Source: Mycobacterium fragae (GTDB lineage: Bacteria > Actinomycetota > Actinomycetes > Mycobacteriales > Mycobacteriaceae). Taken from it: a stretch of 64,000 nucleotides of DNA. Position numbers and translations under genes: made by a program. Below, piece by piece: positions 59,587 to 64,000 of the stretch. The stretch spans positions 62,001 to 126,000 of the forward strand of contig NZ_LQOW01000028.1 in NCBI RefSeq assembly GCF_002102185.1, given 5' to 3'. The number at the start of each line of letters is the position of its first letter. The stretch's first letter is position 1. Under the pieces are notes generated by a model that saw only the letters and a list, made by a program, of their open reading frames with translations, did not search any database and had not been told where the DNA came from.

Positions 59587-59934
59587 CTATTCCGGCTGAT
59601 TCAGCTCGACCAAGTTGCCGAACGGATCGTGCAGGAAAGCCTGGCGCCCGGCGCCTGGGATGAACGGGACCCGGTGCACCTCGACGCCCTGCTCCTGCAG
59701 GTCGGTGACGGCGGCATCGATGTCGTCGACTCGGATCGCGAAGTGGTTCCCGCTGGGCGACCGGTTATCGGATTCCATCAGGTGCACCTGTTGGCCACCG
59801 GCGTCGAGCCAATAGCCCGGGCCGAGATCCGGGCGGGGCAGTTGCGTCATGCCAAGCACGTCGCGATAGAAGGCGAGACCCTGCTGCGCATCGGCGACGC
59901 AGATGGCGACGTGGTGTACACCGGCTGGCTTCAT
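59587..59934 (-). CDS. VOC family (glyoxalase-like) protein
   Basis: A 115-residue protein with two beta-alpha-beta-beta-beta modules. HHVAICVADAQQGLAFYRDVLGM carries the first metal His, QQVHLME, then NHFAIRVDDIDAAV and FLHDPFGNLVELNQPE, the last with the second-half acidic ligand. Metal-dependent chemistry on a small thiol or ring compound is expected; the specific reaction is unknown. Lies upstream of the dehydratase, 112 nt away, on the same strand. Confidence 0.86.
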   Translation of the reverse strand: MKPAGVHHVAICVADAQQGLAFYRDVLGMTQLPRPDLGPGYWLDAGGQQVHLMESDNRSPSGNHFAIRVDDIDAAVTDLQEQGVEVHRVPFIPGAGRQAFLHDPFGNLVELNQPE

Positions 59935-60003
59935 CGCTCAATTCTGCCTCGCATCCAAGCGCCATCGCGGCATAGTGGGGGCGCGACCAGGACACAGAGC
60001 TTC

Positions 60004-61548
60004 ATGAGGAAGAAAACCGGCGGAGCGGTTGGCTCGCCAACCAGCTGTACGTGCGGCACGAGATATGTCGGCAAGACCATCGCGGTTGGAACTGTCGTCC
60101 TGGCACTCGCAGCCGCGTCGTCGGCCGGCTATGCGGCGCACAAAGCGGTAACAGCGGTAAGCCGTGGCGCGCAGCCGTCAGATGCCGCTCTCACGCCTGA
60201 TTTCGCAACTGTCTCCAAGGTGATGAACGACGCGCTTGCGGCAGAGAGGTTGCCAGGTGCTGTGGTTGTGATCGGGCATGGGGGCAGGATCATCTTCGAT
60301 CGGGCATATGGCTCACGCAAGCTTGCCGGCGAACCGGGACTAGACGGATCGCCCGCAGCCGCAGAGCCGATGACCGAAGACACGATCTTCGATATTGCTT
60401 CGCTGACGAAGTGCCTCGCAACGGCGACCGCCGTCATGCAGCTTTACGAACAAGGCAAGGTTCAGTTCGACGATCCGGTGCAGAACTACCTGCCCGACTT
60501 CAACGCCACCGCCAATCCACAGCGTGCAAAAGTGACCGTTCGCATGTTGCTCACCAACACTTCAGGCGAAGGGATTGACGTAAATCTCCAAGATCCGTGG
60601 GGACTAAGCGAAGCCAATAAAACCGAAGGCATTCATCGCGCCCTCACCACGCCGCTGCAGTCGGCGCCCGGTGAGGTATTCCGCTACTCCGACATCAACT
60701 ACATCCTGCTGGGCGCGCTGGTCGAGAAAATCACCGGCGAGGCAGAAGACGTTTACGTTCAACAGAACATATTCGCGCCGCTTGGCATGAAAGAGACCCG
60801 TTATCTTCCTCCGGCGAAAGCATGCGGTCCCCACAAGCTCAGAGGGGCTGCGATTGCCTGGGCTCGCGCGCCAAAAGGCCGCATGCCGATCCCCTGTCCT
60901 CCGGGTACATGGAGCACCAGTCTTTTGTCGCGCATCGCACCAACAGCACACGACGAGGAAAGCCGAGGCGATCCGGGCAAAAATCCGAATTACGACCATC
61001 TGCTTCGGGGCACGGTGCATGACCCGACGGCGCGCCGCATGGGGGGAGTGGCCGGGCACGCGGGTGTCTTTTCGACGGCCCACGATGTGAGCATCTATGC
61101 GCAGGCCCTGCTCGACCGGCGCGCGGGCCGCCCGAGCAAGTTTCCGCTAAAGCAAACGACTCTGGAGTTGATGACAACTCCGCAGCAGCCCGGCCATTCA
61201 GCTCAACAACTCGAAGCAGCGAACCAGGCCGCGCGGGCAGCCATCGCAACGACACCAAGCACAACAGATCCGCTGCTCGCGCCGAACTATCCGGCGATCA
61301 ACGGACAAAACCTGTTCGGCTTCGGGTGGGATATCGATACGGCCTTTTCCAAGCCGCGCGGCAAGGTCTTTCCCATCGGTAGCTTTGGCAACACGGGCTT
61401 TACGGGAACCTCGCTCTGGATGGATCCAGCCTCAGATACCTATGTGATTCTTCTCGCGAACTCAATCCATCTACGCGGCAGTCGACCGATTTCGGATCTA
61501 CGAGGTGAGGTGGCAACTGCGACAGCCCAGGCGCTGCAGCTGCCATAG
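60004..61548 (+). CDS. Serine beta-lactamase-like hydrolase, probably horizontally acquired
   Basis: A 514-residue exported class C beta-lactamase/penicillin-binding-like hydrolase. N-terminal membrane or signal segment about 24-47, then the beta-lactamase domain from about 62: nucleophile Ser133 in DIASLTKCLAT (SxxK, K136), YSDIN at 228-232 in the place of YxN, and TGFTGTSLWMDP near the end. A roughly 130-residue insertion separates the C-terminal part. Two sampled 60-nt blocks of its coding sequence are 52-58% GC, well below the neighbours, and codon choice is unlike theirs. Substrate may be an ester or a peptide; not a proven beta-lactamase. Confidence 0.85.
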   Translation: MRKKTGGAVGSPTSCTCGTRYVGKTIAVGTVVLALAAASSAGYAAHKAVTAVSRGAQPSDAALTPDFATVSKVMNDALAAERLPGAVVVIGHGGRIIFDRAYGSRKLAGEPGLDGSPAAAEPMTEDTIFDIASLTKCLATATAVMQLYEQGKVQFDDPVQNYLPDFNATANPQRAKVTVRMLLTNTSGEGIDVNLQDPWGLSEANKTEGIHRALTTPLQSAPGEVFRYSDINYILLGALVEKITGEAEDVYVQQNIFAPLGMKETRYLPPAKACGPHKLRGAAIAWARAPKGRMPIPCPPGTWSTSLLSRIAPTAHDEESRGDPGKNPNYDHLLRGTVHDPTARRMGGVAGHAGVFSTAHDVSIYAQALLDRRAGRPSKFPLKQTTLELMTTPQQPGHSAQQLEAANQAARAAIATTPSTTDPLLAPNYPAINGQNLFGFGWDIDTAFSKPRGKVFPIGSFGNTGFTGTSLWMDPASDTYVILLANSIHLRGSRPISDLRGEVATATAQALQLP

Positions 61549-61611
61549 CTACCGAACCCGTAGAGCGGGTAACTCGAAGTACCGGATCGCCATTCGCCGA
61601 AAAACCGGAAT

Positions 61612-61637
61612 GAAAAATCCAATAAATCGGAATTTTC
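61612..61637 (+). terminator. AT-rich hairpin after the serine hydrolase
   Basis: GAAAAATCC (61612-61620) pairs with GGAATTTTC (61629-61637) with one mismatch and an 8-nt loop. Its low GC matches the foreign character of the preceding gene. Confidence 0.35.
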
Positions 61638-61744
61638 GTTCACGAATCATCGGTGAGGAACAGCATCGATCAGCTACGCTCACCTCGCTCCCGGGAACGC
61701 ACAGGCCCGGCCCGGCGCAGTGAACGAAACGAGGAGTCGAATCG

Positions 61745-62008
61745 ATGGGGGCGACTAGCGACGACGCTGAGAACACTCCTGACGCCGGTGACCAAGACAC
61801 GCAATTCGCAGTCGGTGCGCGGGTGCGAGTACATCCGGGGGCGGACAACGAATCCTTGGGCGTCATCCTCGAGGATTTCGGCGAAACGTCCGGGTTAGAA
61901 GTACGTGTCGGCGCGAATCAGATAGCCAACGCGGCGCGACGGTGGGCGGTGGCGTTGGATGACGGCACCTTGGTCTTCGTAGACAGCGACGAAATTACCG
62001 CCGATTAG
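61745..62008 (+). CDS. Small conserved-looking protein, function unknown
   Basis: An 87-residue acidic protein ([18 protein letters not shown] at the start) with a central beta-rich stretch [20 protein letters not shown] and [20 protein letters not shown] and the end [13 protein letters not shown]. It reads like a small SH3/KOW-type fold with RVRV-x-PG and a repeated strand pattern. I do not recognise a family. ATG 61745 is preceded by GAGGAG at 61730-61735. Confidence 0.6.
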   Translation: MGATSDDAENTPDAGDQDTQFAVGARVRVHPGADNESLGVILEDFGETSGLEVRVGANQIANAARRWAVALDDGTLVFVDSDEITAD

Positions 62009-62135
62009 ACCGGCGGCGTCGCCTGTCCGCCGACGTTTAGCGAACACTCGTTCACGGGTAGTCCGGGGTTTCGGCGGTACGACTTGGCGCGGTCGCGATC
62101 GCGCCACCATCTGTTGGGGGAGAACGGTTGAAAGG

Positions 62136-63455
62136 ATGAACGGAGACGTGACTGCAGCTCAAGCGGTGCCAGGCGTGCCCCATGAGGACCTTCGCCGTGG
62201 CCAACTGCTTGCACCCGAAGAGGACCCGTTCTATGAACCGCCGCCCGACTATCGGCACGCGCGTCCCGGCCAGCTGCTCCGCTCACGCGACGTTGAGCTT
62301 GGATTTCTCGGCCTGATCCCGCAGCGGGTGCGGGCCACCCAGCTGCTTTACCGCAGCACCAACCTGCACGGGGAGCCCGAGGTGGCGGTAACCACCGTTC
62401 TGCTACCCGAACAACGCGAGCGCGGACGCATCTGCCCGGTGTTGTCGTATCAGTGCGCGATAGATGCGGTGGCGTCACGATGCTCCCCGTCATACGCCCT
62501 TCGTCGCGGCGCCAAGCCGATCGGCGCCTTCGTCCAGTCCGAGTACCTGCTGGTCGCCGCCGCGCTGGCGGAGGGGTGGGCGGTCTCGGTGCCGGACCAC
62601 GAAGGTTGCCACGGCATGTGGGGTGCACCCCACGAGCCCGGCTACCGGATTCTCGACGGTCTCCGCGCGGCTTTGCACAGTGACCGTCTGGGTTTGTCGC
62701 CCTCGGCGCCAATCGCGCTCTGGGGTTACTCCGGCGGCGGGCTGGCATCGGCGTGGGCCGCCGAACACAGCTCCGACTACGCCCCGGAACTCAACATCGT
62801 CGGCGCGGTCCTCGGGTCACCGGTCGGTGACTGCGGCAGCGTCGCGCGCCGGCTCAACCGCACCTTCTTCGCCGGCCTGGCCGCACTGATGATCGCGGCG
62901 TTGACGGACATCTTTCCCGGCGCGCAGCGTGTCGTCGACGAGCACGCCAGCGAGGAAGGCAAGAAATTGCTCGACGAGCTGCACTCGATGACGACGGCTC
63001 AGGCGGTCTGGCGGCTGCGGGGGACGGACATCGGCTCGTATGTGGACATGTCGGCCGATGAGCTCTGGGATCTACCCGAAGTGCGGGACATCTTCGACGC
63101 CACCAAGCTGGGTCAGTCGACCCCGGGTCCCCCGGTCTTGGTTGTGCAGTCGGTGCACGACCGGATCATCAGCGTCGACGCCATCGACAAGCTCGTCGCC
63201 TCCTACCAGCAGGCGGGGGCCACGGTCACATATCAGCGGGACCGATTCTGCGGTCATCTGCTGTTGCATCCGCTGTCGGCTCCGATGGCATTGCGATGGT
63301 TGCGTGACCGGTTCGCCCAGGCCGATGTCAGAAGGGGGCGCGCTCGCACTGTGTGGCCGACGGTATTCAACCCCTCGACCTGGGTCGGCATGCTCGAACT
63401 GGGCGTCATCACAGCGAAGGTGATCACCGGGCGGCCGGTCCAACGACATCGGTGA
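62136..63455 (+). CDS. Secretory-lipase family protein, Rv1592c-like
   Basis: A 439-residue alpha/beta hydrolase of the secretory lipase (LIP) family, similar in layout to Rv1592c. The nucleophile motif is [11 protein letters not shown], preceded by VSVPDHEG and followed by the acid region [16 protein letters not shown] and the His in FCGHLLLHP. No clear signal peptide. AAAGG lies just upstream of ATG 62136. The 3' end is 1 nt from the convergent PaaX-like gene. Expected to hydrolyse acylglycerols or other esters. Confidence 0.86.
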   Translation: MNGDVTAAQAVPGVPHEDLRRGQLLAPEEDPFYEPPPDYRHARPGQLLRSRDVELGFLGLIPQRVRATQLLYRSTNLHGEPEVAVTTVLLPEQRERGRICPVLSYQCAIDAVASRCSPSYALRRGAKPIGAFVQSEYLLVAAALAEGWAVSVPDHEGCHGMWGAPHEPGYRILDGLRAALHSDRLGLSPSAPIALWGYSGGGLASAWAAEHSSDYAPELNIVGAVLGSPVGDCGSVARRLNRTFFAGLAALMIAALTDIFPGAQRVVDEHASEEGKKLLDELHSMTTAQAVWRLRGTDIGSYVDMSADELWDLPEVRDIFDATKLGQSTPGPPVLVVQSVHDRIISVDAIDKLVASYQQAGATVTYQRDRFCGHLLLHPLSAPMALRWLRDRFAQADVRRGRARTVWPTVFNPSTWVGMLELGVITAKVITGRPVQRHR

Positions 63456-63456
63456 G

Positions 63457-64000
63457 TCAGCTTGTTCGGAAAGCGCTATTCATGCGCTGTTTGAACGCAT
63501 CGTCGAAACGCCGGTAGGCGTCGCGCAGCTGAAGTCCGGGCCAATCCTCGGGGATGAGCTCGGCTGGCAGGAGGGGGTCAAGCTGAAGGTGGCGAACGAC
63601 GGCGATGGACAAGGCGAATTGGAACCTGAAGCTATCGCTCGTGTCATCTTGCGACGTTGTGTCGAGTTCTCCCTGCATCGCGCCGATGAACCGAATCGCG
63701 TCGCGCGCCCAATCATCCAGGGCGAACAGCGATCTCACGGCGTGATGGTCGATGTCGGTGGCGGCGTTGTGGAAGTGAACGCACTGGCGGTCAAGGACGG
63801 CCCGCATCGTCGGGAGTCGTTGCGGGTCAAGGTTATCCGGGCGCAGCCAGACACCCTCGCGAAGCTCGGCCAAGTGCAGCGCCGTCGCGGCCCTGCGCAG
63901 CTCGAGGCGATCGGCCACCGACCGACGGTCCAGTGAGACGACCGCCAGCTCCCAGGTCCCATCCCATCGTTGTTTGGCGACATCGTCGATGCGCGACGCT
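63457..64000 (-). CDS. PaaX-like transcriptional regulator, 3' part only (partial)
   Basis: The minus strand is open from the stop at 63457 beyond the window edge. It reads QRWDGTWELAVVSLDRRS at the window edge, then LRRAATALHLAELREGVWLRPDNL and LLPAELIPEDWPGLQLRDAYRRF. These are the Cas2-like and C-terminal parts of PaaX, a repressor that senses phenylacetyl-CoA in other bacteria. A shorter reading from GTG 63918 is not a real start because similarity continues upstream of it. Its DNA-binding N-terminus lies outside the window. Confidence 0.85.
   Translation of the reverse strand, partial: ASRIDDVAKQRWDGTWELAVVSLDRRSVADRLELRRAATALHLAELREGVWLRPDNLDPQRLPTMRAVLDRQCVHFHNAATDIDHHAVRSLFALDDWARDAIRFIGAMQGELDTTSQDDTSDSFRFQFALSIAVVRHLQLDPLLPAELIPEDWPGLQLRDAYRRFDDAFKQRMNSAFRTS

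Noticed and set aside
60004..61548. Calling the serine hydrolase a resistance beta-lactamase
   Set aside because: SxxK is present, but the second motif is YSDIN rather than YxN with Asn at the third position and there is a large insertion; the family contains many esterases and peptidases.

Overview
The window is high-GC actinobacterial chromosome and is clearly from a mycobacterium. Its left two thirds is the conserved replication-origin neighbourhood: yidD, yidC, jag, rsmG, parA, parB, cwlM, trxC, trxB, rsmA, sigM, murJ, mutT4, pcnA, leuS, ino1, ponA1, rpsF, ssb, rpsR, rplI, dnaB. Most protein sequences match what I remember of the M. tuberculosis orthologues. I cannot name the species. The order pcnA, Rv3906c-type, Rv0036c-type, leuS ... 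dnaB on one arm differs from M. tuberculosis, where these blocks lie on opposite sides of oriC. As I recall it, the order here is the one seen in M. smegmatis.

Layout. 1-4.6 kb: membrane-insertase and RNA-binding genes, then rsmG-parA-parB with three parS sites embedded in coding or start regions. 4.9-16.5 kb: Rv3916c-type acyltransferase-like gene, then on the minus strand mutT4, Rv3909, murJ, sigM, rsmA, trxB, trxC and cwlM, a cell-envelope and redox-stress block linked by stop/start overlaps. 16.6-22.3 kb: pcnA, an Asp/Gly-repeat protein, a TIGR03084 protein, an MFS transporter, yqgE and mtc28. 22.5-34.3 kb: leuS, SDR, MarR, a polar amino-acid ABC importer with fused binding protein and permease, then GntR, LLM oxidoreductase, esterase, ino1, PadR and a DUF1707 membrane protein. 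34.4-36.9 kb: ssuD plus an MHS-type transporter. 36.9-43.5 kb: DUF5318, ponA1, a GT87-like membrane protein and the rpsF-ssb-rpsR-rplI operon, which ends in a strong hairpin. 43.9-47.0 kb: dnaB, interrupted by two different inteins.

From about 47.0 kb to the end the content is accessory: repeats resembling a transposon terminus; a TetR gene divergent from a tautomerase/alcohol-dehydrogenase pair with two clear operators; a thioredoxin-reductase-like flavoprotein; an SDR-mmpS-mmpL operon; a NmrA/TetR divergent pair; a decayed PAS (probably PAS-ANTAR) regulator; another TetR; an orphan MmpS-like lipoprotein; a fused HadA/HadB-type dehydratase; a VOC protein; a low-GC serine hydrolase that looks horizontally acquired; a lipase; and the end of a PaaX-like regulator cut by the window edge.

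The most notable features are the DnaB precursor with a 145-residue class 3 mini-intein splitting the Walker A motif plus a 425-residue LAGLIDADG intein further on, the parS sites written into rsmG and parA, the loss of metal ligands in CwlM, and the TetR/tautomerase/dehydrogenase regulatory module. I see no CRISPR array, tRNA, rRNA or intact insertion sequence, and no convincing wholly new system.
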